In this document: one piece after another, positions 8,643 to 16,294 of the stretch
How the letters are laid out: the number at the start of each line of letters is the position of its first letter
Numbering within the stretch: position 1 is the stretch's first letter
Source of the DNA: SZUA-309 sp965230005
Lineage (GTDB): Bacteria > Pseudomonadota > Gammaproteobacteria > Pseudomonadales > Azotimanducaceae
Reading direction: 5' to 3'
DNA length: 64,000 nt
Assembly (NCBI GenBank): GCA_965230005.1
Contig: OZ245934.1
Span: 4,960,001-5,024,000, forward strand
Program-made: the position numbers and the translations under genes
Notes under the pieces: model-generated
What the model was told of the DNA's origin: nothing
The model's input: the letters and a program-made list of their open reading frames with translations, nothing else
Databases searched by the model: none

Positions 8643-9809
8643 ATGAAGCGAGCCGGGACCACAACGGCATTGCGCAGGGGGTATCGCTGGGCAGGGTGTC
8701 TGTGCCTGCTCTGGTGCTCCGTTGCTGCTGCTCAGACGCAAAGTTCGGAAGCGCCAGGGTCGGAGGCGACCCAGACGGAGGCCGGACAGGCGAACGCCGC
8801 CGAACTGCTGAACAGCGCACAGCGTGCGCTCGGTCAGCTGGTGACGACGGCGGAGCAGGACGGCGCGTTCAAGGGCGCGTCGGCAAAAACCAAACCTTTC
8901 TGGGACGGGCTCAAGACAGCCAACCAGGAGCTGGCGAATGCCCGCACCTCCCTGACCCTGAAGAGCGAGGCGTTCTTTGATCAGCTCGCCACGAGCCTGG
9001 CGGCCGTGGAGCAGGCCGACATCGCCCGCATCATGAACGGTGGGGGCAGCGCCAAGCTTGCCGACGACATGGAACGGCTGCAGAAGATCGTGCTGCGTCT
9101 GAACGAGAACTTCGGACCCTACGCGCAGCGTCTCAAACAGGGTGGGGAACTCACCGCCGAAGAGCAGAAGGCCCTCGATAACCTCGTCGCCCAGCAGGGT
9201 GAGCTCGAGAAAAAGCTGAAAGTCGTGGAGCAGAAGCTCGGACGCAACAATCGGGACATCCAGAAAGGCATCGATCGGATTCGCGAGCGCTCCAGGCAGA
9301 TCCGCTCATCGCGCAATCACCGTGGTTATGTGAGCGGTTTCTTTGCCGCGCACATGGTTTCCAGCTGGCTCTGGGCCTGGCACTGGTGGTGGGGACCCTG
9401 GGGAATCTGGTGCCCTGGCTGGATCGACATCAACATCGACATCTGGGTCGATGGCTGGGACGCCATTGAGTATGACTGGGCGCTCATGGACGACTATTAC
9501 GACGTGGCCGATCTCGGCCTCGACGAAATCGATATCTCCGACGAAGCCCTCATCGACAGCGAACTGTATCTCGACGATGGCGACTTCGGGCTGGCCGAAG
9601 GAGACATGGCAGAACTCACCGGCGACATCCCCGGTGGCTGGGATGATGTCGATACCGATGCAGGCTACGAGGTGATGGATCAGATGGAGTCGAATTTCGA
9701 TCAGACGCCTTATGAAGCCGACTTTGAGGTGAATACCTTCGACGATTATTCGCCGGCGGACTTTGGCGGTGACTTTGGTGGAGATTTTGGTGGCGGTTTC
9801 GACTGGTAG
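8643..9809 (+). CDS. Exported coiled-coil protein with Trp-rich segment and acidic Gly/Asp C-terminus
   Basis: 388 residues from ATG 8643; an in-frame ATG at 8598 has no signal peptide at its head. The signal peptide ends at VAAAQ. Residues ~50-225 are helical and rich in Gln, Glu and Lys, likely coiled coil (ELEKKLKVVEQKLGRNNRDIQ). Residues ~240-278 hold twelve tryptophans in about 38 residues. The last ~105 residues are strongly acidic and end in three near-copies of DFGG before a terminal Asp-Trp. I do not recognise the family. A four-base gap to the next gene points to a joint operon and possibly a joint complex. Confidence 0.7.
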   Translation: MKRAGTTTALRRGYRWAGCLCLLWCSVAAAQTQSSEAPGSEATQTEAGQANAAELLNSAQRALGQLVTTAEQDGAFKGASAKTKPFWDGLKTANQELANARTSLTLKSEAFFDQLATSLAAVEQADIARIMNGGGSAKLADDMERLQKIVLRLNENFGPYAQRLKQGGELTAEEQKALDNLVAQQGELEKKLKVVEQKLGRNNRDIQKGIDRIRERSRQIRSSRNHRGYVSGFFAAHMVSSWLWAWHWWWGPWGIWCPGWIDINIDIWVDGWDAIEYDWALMDDYYDVADLGLDEIDISDEALIDSELYLDDGDFGLAEGDMAELTGDIPGGWDDVDTDAGYEVMDQMESNFDQTPYEADFEVNTFDDYSPADFGGDFGGDFGGGFDW

Positions 9810-9813
9810 AACG

Positions 9814-10536
9814 ATGCGCAGGCTCGGGGTACTGAGTCTGGCGCTGGGCCTGCTGGTTGCACCGGCAGGATTTGCCTCAGATGCCGGCCGAGGGGCCGCC
9901 ATCGGCGCCTTTGCCGGGCTCATTCTCGGCTTCGACTTTTTTGATGTGGCGGCCGGGGCGTTGATCGGGGCGGGCATTGGCGCGGCTTCCGACGCTTCAT
10001 CGGGGGAAGGTGCCCGGAGCGGCTCCGGAGACTGGGCCCTCGAAGATCAGGCGGACCGCCTCGCCGACCTGCAGCAGGATCAGGCGCAGCTGCAGGAAGA
10101 CAAAGCTGAGATCGCCGCGGAAATGGTGGCCCTCGACCAGGAACGGGCGCAGCTCGAAGCCCAGATTGCGGCTCGGCAGGCGGCTGAGCGGGAAACTGCG
10201 GCGGCTGACGGCGTCACAAACGCGAGCGCGGTGCCCGTTGAGGACGCGCTCGGCGCGGAGACTGTCGCTGGCTTCGAAGCGCTCGTGCGCTGTGAGCATG
10301 AGGCAGCCATCCGCTTTTCCATGCCCGGGCGCCTTTCGGACGACGATCACCACCGTCTGGCTGCCCGGTGGTTGGAGGTGCTCATTGTCGACGATCTCGG
10401 CAACGCCCCCGATTTCAGCCGGGTGCTCGAGCTGGACCCGGACATCACATCGACAGCGGACGCCGAGACGGCGCTCCGGGAAGTCGCCGAAGCGATCGCC
10501 GGTGAACGGGCTGCCGGCGGCATTCACTGCAGCTGA
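9814..10536 (+). CDS. Exported glycine-zipper protein with coiled coil
   Basis: 240 residues. ATG 9814 gives a clean signal peptide (MRRLGVLSLALGLLVAPAGFA); longer frames overlap the upstream gene. After the signal comes a Gly-zipper membrane-type segment, GRGAAIGAFAGLILGFDFFDVAAGALIGAGIGAA, then a Gln/Glu-rich coiled coil (residues ~70-125) and a small C-terminal domain with two Cys residues (RCEHE and the terminal HCS). Glycine-zipper proteins of this size often sit in or span the outer membrane. It follows the Trp-rich protein by four bases, so the two are probably made together. The function is not known. Confidence 0.7.
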   Translation: MRRLGVLSLALGLLVAPAGFASDAGRGAAIGAFAGLILGFDFFDVAAGALIGAGIGAASDASSGEGARSGSGDWALEDQADRLADLQQDQAQLQEDKAEIAAEMVALDQERAQLEAQIAARQAAERETAAADGVTNASAVPVEDALGAETVAGFEALVRCEHEAAIRFSMPGRLSDDDHHRLAARWLEVLIVDDLGNAPDFSRVLELDPDITSTADAETALREVAEAIAGERAAGGIHCS

Positions 10537-10591
10537 AGAACGTCAGCGATCAAGGCAGCGGATTTGCGCCACGAAGAAAGAGGAGTGCCAG

Positions 10592-10834
10592 ATGCTGTTA
10601 CTGAAACCGAACTGTGAGTGCTGCGACTGCGATCTGCCTCCGGAAAGCGAAGCCGCCCGCATCTGCACCTTCGAATGCACTTTCTGCGCAGACTGTGTGG
10701 AGAACCGCCTGGGGGGACGCTGTCCGAACTGTGGTGGTAATTTCGTTCCACGACCCATACGTCCTGCCGCGCTGCTGAACAAGTTCCCGGCTTCGTCGGA
10801 GCGGGTATTCAACCCGAAGCACGCAGGCTGCTGA
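10592..10834 (+). CDS. DUF1272 Cys-rich small protein
   Basis: 80 residues starting at ATG 10592, with GAGGAG upstream. It begins MLLLKPNCECCDCDLPPES and continues with CTFECTFCADCVENRLGGRCPNCGGN, which is the DUF1272 zinc-ribbon-like pattern (at least nine Cys). The family is widespread in proteobacteria and its function is unknown; zinc binding is a reasonable inference. The gene is 55 bases downstream of the glycine-zipper gene and converges on the TetR gene six bases away. Confidence 0.85.
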   Translation: MLLLKPNCECCDCDLPPESEAARICTFECTFCADCVENRLGGRCPNCGGNFVPRPIRPAALLNKFPASSERVFNPKHAGC

Positions 10835-10839
10835 CAACT

Positions 10840-11418
10840 TCAACCTTCCCGGGCGATGGCCAGCGCCTGGCTGACGATTCGATCTGTGAAGGATTTGCGG
10901 CGGGTCTGAGTCTGATAGGGGCTGCCGTCGATGAGCGCCGACAGGAGCCGGGCGCGCATGGCACACTCCGCCGGCGGAAGTCCCGGCACCAGTCTATCGA
11001 TGGCGGTCTCCAGCACCCGATAGTGTTCCCGGTAGATGGACTGAAACAGCGTGCGGTAGGCCTCGCTGTGCAGCGATTGCTGATTCAGGATCGCATAGAG
11101 GGGGCCGCTCTCGCGCCAGCGGGTGAGCAGTTCCCTGACCAGACCTTCCAGCGCCTCGGCAGGTGATTTCGCATGGAGACTGGCGTTCTCCATGGATTCC
11201 ACGTCCTTTCTGCTCTCGGCCTCGATCACCGCCAGCACCAGCGCTTCGGTCGTGGGGAAGTAGTACTGCAGATTGCCCAGGCGTATCCCGCACTGCTCGG
11301 CCACCTCACGCATGACGAGACCCTCCCGATCCCGATCAAGTAACGCAGCGCGGGCCGCGGCCAGGATTTTGAGCCGCGTTGAAGACCCCTTGGCGGTGGC
11401 CGCCTTCCTAGCCGTCAT
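10840..11418 (-). CDS. TetR/AcrR-family transcriptional regulator
   Basis: 192 residues. The N-terminal helix-turn-helix is clear: LVMREVAEQCGIRLGNLQYYFPTTEALVLAVIEAE, residues ~35-70. A basic head (TARKAATAKGSSTRLKI) precedes it. The C-terminal ligand/dimer domain is helical and not assignable to a ligand class. It is divergent from the PPOX gene at 11533, and a perfect inverted repeat sits inside the promoter spacer of that gene, so it most likely represses both. See the operator entry at 11463-11498. Confidence 0.85.
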   Translation of the reverse strand: MTARKAATAKGSSTRLKILAAARAALLDRDREGLVMREVAEQCGIRLGNLQYYFPTTEALVLAVIEAESRKDVESMENASLHAKSPAEALEGLVRELLTRWRESGPLYAILNQQSLHSEAYRTLFQSIYREHYRVLETAIDRLVPGLPPAECAMRARLLSALIDGSPYQTQTRRKSFTDRIVSQALAIAREG

Positions 11419-11462
11419 GGTGCTCGTGCTTGATGGTCTCTGTCGTTCTGATCATTGAAAAA

Positions 11463-11498
11463 TTAGGTCATTGACATAATAGGTTGTTAACCTAAAAT
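11463..11498 (+). promoter_or_regulatory. Sigma-70 promoter with embedded TetR-type operator
   Basis: A -35 box TTGACA (11471-11476) and a -10 box TAAAAT (11493-11498) are 16 bases apart, which is close to consensus. TAGGTT-gtt-AACCTA at 11480-11494 is a perfect inverted repeat lying in the spacer and first bases of the -10 box. An extra half-site TTAGGT lies at 11463-11468. Repressor binding here would exclude RNA polymerase. The start of transcription would fall near 11505, some 28 bases before the ATG at 11533. Confidence 0.65.
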
Positions 11499-11532
11499 AG
11501 CCCCCGGACAGTCAGGAAGCAAGGGCGGACCC

Positions 11533-11943
11533 ATGAACGACGATCAGCTGCAGGCATTTCTGCAACCCCCACGGCTGGCAATGCTCATCAGCAATCGTCA
11601 GAGCGGCGTGCCGATGGGTGTGCCGGTCTGGTTTGAATGGGCCGGGGGCGAAGTGCGCATGTTTGCTGCCCGGGGAAGCACCAAGCTGCGGCGAATCGAG
11701 CGGGATCCGCGCGTGTCCGTGCTCGTGACCAACCACATCGGAGAGCCAGAGCACTGGGTGGCCTTCGATGGCGCCCTGAGCGTTCAGGACGAAGATGCCA
11801 GCGCTCTGGTTGCGCGCCTCGGTGCCCGTTACTGGGATCTCGATGATCCGGAACGGAAGCAGACGCTCGAGTCCTGGGTCGCCAATCCTGCTGCCTTCGT
11901 TGCGCTCACCCTGGTGCCGGAGCGCATTCGCAGCGGCTCCTGA
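11533..11943 (+). CDS. Pyridoxamine 5'-phosphate oxidase-fold (PPOX) flavoprotein
   Basis: 136 residues. The split-barrel pattern is visible: LAMLISNRQSGVPMGVPVWF, then EVRMFAARGSTKLRRIERDPRVSVLVTN, which is the beta-strand/helix arrangement that binds FMN, FAD, F420 or heme in this superfamily. The cofactor cannot be decided from sequence by eye. It is the likely target of the divergent TetR gene and is followed after 32 bases by an acetyltransferase gene, so the two may form a regulated pair. Confidence 0.75.
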   Translation: MNDDQLQAFLQPPRLAMLISNRQSGVPMGVPVWFEWAGGEVRMFAARGSTKLRRIERDPRVSVLVTNHIGEPEHWVAFDGALSVQDEDASALVARLGARYWDLDDPERKQTLESWVANPAAFVALTLVPERIRSGS

Positions 11944-11975
11944 AAAATCCCTCACTGAACCGGAGTACTCAGACC

Positions 11976-12605
11976 ATGGAAATCGTAGCAGCCGATGCCG
12001 CCCTTGCGGCGCGCTATGCGGATGAAATTCCCGAGCTGGTTTATGCCACGGGCCCCAGCTCCTACGACTATCACTTTCAGGATCGCGCTCTGTTCGATGC
12101 GCTGGTACGCAGTTCCTGGCTCGCGCCGGGTACGCTGTTTGCCTGGGACGGCACCCGTCTGGCGCTCGAGGGAGAAACGCTTCTCGGCATCGAGATCGGC
12201 TTCGAAGGCGCCGAATACCGCCCCCGTCAGGCAGCCCTCGGCCAACTCTGGCCTGAGCTCCTCGAGAGTGGCGCGGCCGATGAAACCGCGCTCACTGGCG
12301 TGATCACGCGCAGCGATCGTGCCAGCTGGCTGAACCCGGTGATGCGACCCGGCGTCTGGTACGTGCATGCGCTGTCCGTGAAACCCGAGGCCCGGGGAAA
12401 GCGGCTCGGCGCGGCGCTGCTGGAGAACGCCATGGCGCTGGGCCGAACCGCGTCTTTCAGAGCCCTGGAGCTCGATGTGCTTTCCGACAATCCCGCCGTC
12501 GAGTTCTACCGCGCCATGGGTCTCGAGCTGCTCGTGGAATCCCGCGCGCCGGATCCGGAAGCCCACGGCGTGCCGCCGGAATGGCGCATGTCCATCACCC
12601 TCTAG
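11976..12605 (+). CDS. GNAT-family N-acetyltransferase
   Basis: 209 residues. The acetyl-CoA-binding region is typical: VHALSVKPEARGKRLGAALLENAMALG (the R-G-K-R-L-G pyrophosphate loop, residues ~130-155), then ALELDVLSDNPAVEFYRAMGLE. The N-terminal 100 residues, which set the acceptor substrate, are less conserved. It is 32 bases after the PPOX gene and probably shares its promoter. The substrate is unknown. Its TAG stop starts a 17-base tandem repeat. Confidence 0.85.
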   Translation: MEIVAADAALAARYADEIPELVYATGPSSYDYHFQDRALFDALVRSSWLAPGTLFAWDGTRLALEGETLLGIEIGFEGAEYRPRQAALGQLWPELLESGAADETALTGVITRSDRASWLNPVMRPGVWYVHALSVKPEARGKRLGAALLENAMALGRTASFRALELDVLSDNPAVEFYRAMGLELLVESRAPDPEAHGVPPEWRMSITL

Positions 12606-12636
12606 CTGCGGAGCGCCTTTAGCCGCGGAGCGCCTG
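12603..12636 (+). repeat. 17-base tandem repeat carrying a stop codon; weak hairpins
   Basis: Two units, 12603-12619 and 12620-12636, read TAGCYGCGGAGCGCCTT with a T/C change and a final-base difference. The first TAG is the acetyltransferase stop. Each unit can fold as AGcCGC-gga-GCGcCT with one mismatch. A similar sequence, TAGCCGCGAAGCGC, begins at the stop codon of the aldolase gene (13385-13398). Confidence 0.6.
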
Positions 12637-12739
12637 GCGCCGTTTGACGCTCAGGAGGCGAGCTGAAACCATCGGCCTTTCAAAGGCGGCCTTCAGACAG
12701 CTGACGCGTTGGAGCCGCTGAGCCTCCGGCTGGGGACCC

Positions 12740-13387
12740 ATGCAGGACGAAGACACACTCAGAGCAGAGCTGATTGATGCCTATGGCCGGATCGTGGCCA
12801 TGGGCCTCACCGATCAGGCATCCGGCAACGTCAGCGTACGCGTGGCAGATGGCATGCTCATTTCCTGCTCAGGGGCGACGGCAGTAAATCTGACGCCGGA
12901 ACGGGTCGTTAAGGTTCTGCCGGACGGCACCTCTGACGGGGCGCACCGCCCGAGCTCCGAATGGCGCATGCATCAGGCGATTTACGAGCGTCACGAAGGG
13001 GCGAACGCCGTTGTTCATACCCACTCCGACTACTGTGTGGCGCTTGCCTGCCACAACCAGCCGCTGCCGGGCTTCCATTACATGGTCGGAACCCTCGGTG
13101 GTCCTGATGTGCCCTGCGTGCCTTACTCCACCTTCGGCACGGAGCAATTAGCAGAAGACGCCGCCGCAGCGCTAACAGACAGGGTTGCCTGCCTGCTCGC
13201 CAATCACGGCGCCATTGCGCGCGGGGATGATCTCGACGGCGCCATAGCCCGGGTCGAACGGTTGGAGATTCTCTGCCGGCACTATGTGCTCGCACGGCAG
13301 CTCGGGGAGCCGGACCTGCTCTCGGAGGCTGACTGGGAAGCCTTTTTCGCCCAGGCGGATCAGACGGCGTACCGGCAGCTCTTTTAG
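12740..13387 (+). CDS. Class II aldolase/adducin-family protein (FucA-like)
   Basis: 215 residues, the usual length for L-fuculose-phosphate-type aldolases. Key residues are visible: GNVSVRVADGMLIS for phosphate binding, SSEWRMH with the catalytic Glu, VVHTHSDY with two zinc His, and a third His further on in LLANHGAIARG. The family performs retro-aldol cleavage of sugar phosphates or decarboxylation-type reactions with a divalent metal. The exact sugar substrate is not readable. GGGGA precedes the ATG. The stop codon opens a copy of the TAGCCGCG repeat. Confidence 0.85.
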   Translation: MQDEDTLRAELIDAYGRIVAMGLTDQASGNVSVRVADGMLISCSGATAVNLTPERVVKVLPDGTSDGAHRPSSEWRMHQAIYERHEGANAVVHTHSDYCVALACHNQPLPGFHYMVGTLGGPDVPCVPYSTFGTEQLAEDAAAALTDRVACLLANHGAIARGDDLDGAIARVERLEILCRHYVLARQLGEPDLLSEADWEAFFAQADQTAYRQLF

Positions 13388-13398
13388 CCGCGAAGCGC
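13385..13398 (+). repeat. Single copy of stop-linked TAGCCGCG repeat
   Basis: TAGCCGCGAAGCGC matches the 12603-12636 units at 13 of 14 positions compared with the second unit. Its first three bases are the stop of the aldolase gene. CGC-gaa-GCG gives a tiny hairpin. It lies between convergent genes. Confidence 0.5.
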
Positions 13399-13430
13399 GA
13401 TATCGCCTGATCCTGCTCGAGACGTTTGGT

Positions 13431-13802
13431 TCAGGTTACCAGGCGCAGAGCGAAGGGGTATCGATAGCGCTCACCGCCATTGGCTTTGACCCCGCCGATG
13501 ATCGTCAGCACCAGGGCAGCCAGACCGACGATCGGTAGCAGCAGCATGCCGATCACGATCAGGCTCAGGAGCAGGCAGGCGAACACGGCGAGGGTCACGG
13601 TGATCTGGAAGTTCAGGGCTTCTTTGCCCTGATCGGCAATGAAAGACTCGTCCTTCTTCATCTGCCAGATCACCAGGGGTCCGATCACATTGCCAAAGGG
13701 AATGACGAAGCCGATGAGGGCCGAGAGGTGGGCGAACATACCCCATTGCTGGGCCTCGCGATTCGATTCCGTGGGCCCGGGTGCGTTATCCAGATCGCTC
13801 AT
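13431..13802 (-). CDS. DUF4870 small membrane protein
   Basis: 123 residues. The pattern QQWGMFAHLSALIGFVIPFGNVIGPLVIWQMKKDESFIADQGKEALNFQITVTLA is the DUF4870 (Tic20-like) signature. Three to four membrane helices are predicted, at residues ~25-48 and ~65-110. The function is unknown. It is transcribed divergently from the CNNM/CBS gene. Confidence 0.85.
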   Translation of the reverse strand: MSDLDNAPGPTESNREAQQWGMFAHLSALIGFVIPFGNVIGPLVIWQMKKDESFIADQGKEALNFQITVTLAVFACLLLSLIVIGMLLLPIVGLAALVLTIIGGVKANGGERYRYPFALRLVT

Positions 13803-13983
13803 GTGCGTCCTTCCTCGAGCGGTGCGTTGATCGCTGATCTTAGCGCCAAAGACCCTGACTGGGCACCCGTTGCGCTGCCGCCGATGGCATCCCCCGGACA
13901 GCAGATCTCGCCAGGCCCTTAGGATCGCGCAGCGGGGTCAGGCAGCTTTTGACCTTTGCCTTAAAGGTCTCCATGATCGCCGG

Positions 13984-15009
13984 GTGCTGACCGTCTACCT
14001 CGTCCTGGCGCTGGGCGTATCGTTCATCTGCTCGCTCCTCGAGAGCGTGCTTCTGTCGACGACGATCAGTCACGCCCATCTGCTGGAACGGGACGGCAAG
14101 AAAGCCGGAAAACTCTGGCTGACCCTGAAAGATCACGATGCCGTGCAACCGCTCACGGCGATCCTCACCCTCAACACGATTGCCCACACCGTCGGCGCGC
14201 TGGGCGTCGGCGTGGAGGTGGAAGCGGCGTTTCCCGGCGAATACACGGTTGCCATTGCCTCAGCGGTGTTGACCATCGCCATCCTGCTGCTCTCCGAGAT
14301 CCTGCCGAAAACCCTCGGTGCCGCCTACTGGAAGCAGCTTGGACCGTTCGCCGCGCACACGCTCCTCTGGATGGTGAAGGTCATGAAACCCTTCATTGCC
14401 CTGATTCTGTTCCTGAAGAAGATGCTGCCGCAGGCGGACTCCCAGGTGATCACCCGGGACGAGCTTGCGGCGCTGGCAGACATCGGCGAAGCGGAAGGGG
14501 CCATCGGTGAGAGCGAAGAGGCGGTGATCACCAATCTGCTGCATCTTCGCGATATGCAGGTGCGCGACATCATGACACCGCGGGTCGTCGTCTCCAGCTG
14601 GTCCGTCGACTACACGGTGCGCGAGGCGCTCGATGATGTCCCACGGACTCAGTTCAGCCGCATTCCGCTCGTGGGTGAATCCATCGATGATCTGAAGGGC
14701 TTTGCCCTGCGGAAAGACGTACTGCTTGCTGCCGCCGATGGTGAATGGCAGCGGCCACTGAGCGATTTTCTGCAGCCGGCTCTCGTGGTGCAGATTGATC
14801 AGAACATCGAGCAGCTTTTTCGGGACCTGCTCCGCGAACAGTCACACCTCGCCTTTGTGCTTGACGAATTTGGCGGGACGGCCGGCCTCGTTACCCTGGA
14901 GGATGTGCTCGAGACGATCCTTGGCCGGGAGATTGTCGATGAGCATGACGAGGTCGAGGACATGCGGGAGCTGGCCCGCCAGCAGGCCGAGGAAAAAGGC
15001 GACGGCTGA
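13984..15009 (+). CDS. CNNM/DUF21 membrane protein with CBS pair (hemolysin-family, CorC-related)
   Basis: 341 residues from GTG 13984, preceded by an AAGG site; the frame is open further upstream, but that part is not membrane-like. DUF21/CNNM helices fill residues 1-140 (LTVYLVLALGVSFICSLLESVLLS; ISEILPKTLGA, the conserved I-L-P-K-x-x-G motif). A CBS pair follows (MQVRDIMTPRVVVSSWSV; LRKDVLLAAADGEW; LAFVLDEFGGTAGLVTLEDVLETILG). The usual C-terminal CorC_HlyC FAD-like domain is absent; the protein ends after an acidic tail. The family is linked to magnesium/cobalt efflux. A palindrome at its stop separates it from the convergent next gene. Confidence 0.85.
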   Translation: MLTVYLVLALGVSFICSLLESVLLSTTISHAHLLERDGKKAGKLWLTLKDHDAVQPLTAILTLNTIAHTVGALGVGVEVEAAFPGEYTVAIASAVLTIAILLLSEILPKTLGAAYWKQLGPFAAHTLLWMVKVMKPFIALILFLKKMLPQADSQVITRDELAALADIGEAEGAIGESEEAVITNLLHLRDMQVRDIMTPRVVVSSWSVDYTVREALDDVPRTQFSRIPLVGESIDDLKGFALRKDVLLAAADGEWQRPLSDFLQPALVVQIDQNIEQLFRDLLREQSHLAFVLDEFGGTAGLVTLEDVLETILGREIVDEHDEVEDMRELARQQAEEKGDG

Positions 15010-15033
15010 GGCGCCTGTGTGCGCCAGGCCTCA
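15007..15033. terminator. Palindrome joining the stop codons of two convergent genes
   Basis: TGAGGC (15007-15012) pairs with GCCTCA (15028-15033). The TGA is the stop of the upstream plus gene and TCA is the stop of the minus gene. An alternative inner stem pairs GGCGC (15010-15014) with GCGCC (15021-15025). There is no T-run. A bidirectional terminator role is inferred. Confidence 0.45.
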
Positions 15034-15441
15034 GCGCTTGCGCGTCTCCGTCGTTCGTCTGATCAACTCGTGGCGGACGATCTTCCACTCGCCGTCAATG
15101 CGTTCCATATCCGTCACGTAGGTCGCCCAGAGCACGAAGAGCGTGTCCGGCGCCGCCTTGAGCTCATGCAGCGCCTGCACGTCGTTGCGGGTGTGGGCGC
15201 GATCGCCGTCGATCGTCGCCAGCTGAGGGCCGAGCATGTGCTGCGTGGCACCGTAGTTGTCGAGCGCTTGCTCGACGAACGCCAGCCAGGCCTCTGCGCC
15301 TTCGATGGGTTCCTCGCTCATACCCACAACGGTGACGCCGTCGGCAAAACAGCTCCGGTAAAGGGCCATATCACGATCGTCGACGCCGGCGGCATAGCGC
15401 AGCATGACGTCCTGCAGGGCGTTACGGTCAGATTCACTCAT
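15031..15441 (-). CDS. SnoaL/NTF2-like small protein
   Basis: 136 residues with the NTF2-like cone-fold pattern: LQDVMLRYAAGVDDRDMALYRSCFADGVTV at the start, a central GAEAWLAFVEQALD helix, and VTDMERIDGEWKIVRHEL as the terminal strands. Members serve as cyclases, isomerases or hydrolases for small hydrophobic molecules, and some are only binding proteins. It is back to back with the Coq4-family gene, whose promoter region contains a palindromic site that could control both. Confidence 0.75.
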   Translation of the reverse strand: MSESDRNALQDVMLRYAAGVDDRDMALYRSCFADGVTVVGMSEEPIEGAEAWLAFVEQALDNYGATQHMLGPQLATIDGDRAHTRNDVQALHELKAAPDTLFVLWATYVTDMERIDGEWKIVRHELIRRTTETRKR

Positions 15442-15506
15442 GGCTGGTCTCTCTCATCCCCAGGAGGGGAGTGTAAGGCTTCGGCACCTCTGACTGAATG
15501 GAGGGG

Positions 15507-15536
15507 TTGTAAATTGAACAATGTTCAAATTATAGT
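15507..15536 (+). promoter_or_regulatory. Promoter with palindromic operator upstream of the Coq4-family gene
   Basis: TTGAAC-aat-GTTCAA (15514-15528) is a perfect inverted repeat of 15 bases. It lies between a weak -35, TTGTAA (15507-15512), and a -10 TATAGT (15531-15536), 18 bases apart. This is the arrangement expected for a TetR-type repressor. A TetR gene is located just downstream at 16292-16897, converging on the controlled gene. Confidence 0.55.
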
Positions 15537-15580
15537 GCGCACCCAGACAAGACGATGAATCAGTGCAAGGAGAAAGGATC

Positions 15581-16285
15581 ATGAACGAGCGCCCCGCAGT
15601 GGATCGTGCCTTTGGTGAGAAGTTTCTGCAGTCCGTCGATACCCCCCTGGAGTACGGCGTGTATTTCCTCTTTCACGAGTGGTGGGCAGAAGCGCCGCAG
15701 CAGGCCATTGACGAATATCAGGCCGAACTCGACGCAATCCCCGAGGCCCGCGCCTTCATCGATGCAGGCTTTATCTCGGAGCCACTGTCGCTCGAGCGTC
15801 TGGCCCGTTGTGCACCAGGGACCCTGGGCCACGGCTACCATGCGTTCGTCGTCGAGAATCAGCTCGAGGCGAATCTCGGCCGCAACTACCGGACCTTCAA
15901 CGAAGAGCTTCACGCTGCCGGCAAGCTCGAGCGGCTCCCGGCGGATATGAGCTACATGATGGTGCGTGGCTTTCAGATCCACGATTTCCTGCACGTGCTC
16001 ACGGGCTACGACTCGTCCCCCCTCGGGGAGCTGTCTCTGGCCGCCTTCTACCTCGCGCAATTGCGCTTCCCTTACCATGCCATGCGCATGGCGGTAACAA
16101 CGGCGCATATGGCGTATCTGAAACCGTCCATGACGGTTGCCGCCATGGACGCCATCGTTGACGGGTGGGCCTACGGCCGCCGTTCGAAAAACCTGAACTT
16201 CGTGCGCTGGGAAGACGAGCTCGACACGCCGATCAGCGTGCTGCGTGCCCGGTTCGACCTCGAGCAGACCCGGGCGGCGGCCTGA
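15581..16285 (+). CDS. Coq4-family protein
   Basis: 234 residues from ATG 15581, preceded by AAGGAG; an earlier in-frame start at 15563 has no such site. The Coq4 metal motif H-D-x-x-H-x11-E is intact: HDFLHVLTGY followed by SSPLGE. Coq4 works in ubiquinone synthesis in eukaryotes and many bacteria. Bacterial homologues outside ubiquinone operons are common and their roles unclear. Here there is no other ubiquinone gene nearby. The promoter palindrome and adjacent TetR gene suggest inducible rather than constitutive expression, which would argue for a catabolic or accessory role. Confidence 0.85.
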   Translation: MNERPAVDRAFGEKFLQSVDTPLEYGVYFLFHEWWAEAPQQAIDEYQAELDAIPEARAFIDAGFISEPLSLERLARCAPGTLGHGYHAFVVENQLEANLGRNYRTFNEELHAAGKLERLPADMSYMMVRGFQIHDFLHVLTGYDSSPLGELSLAAFYLAQLRFPYHAMRMAVTTAHMAYLKPSMTVAAMDAIVDGWAYGRRSKNLNFVRWEDELDTPISVLRARFDLEQTRAAA

Positions 16286-16294
16286 GTCGACTCA
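16283..16294. terminator. Palindrome joining two convergent stops
   Basis: TGAGTCGACTCA is a perfect 12-base palindrome. Its ends are the stops of the Coq4-family gene (TGA) and the TetR gene (TCA on the plus strand). The central GTCGAC is also palindromic. There is no T-run. It may act as a weak bidirectional terminator. Confidence 0.35.
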
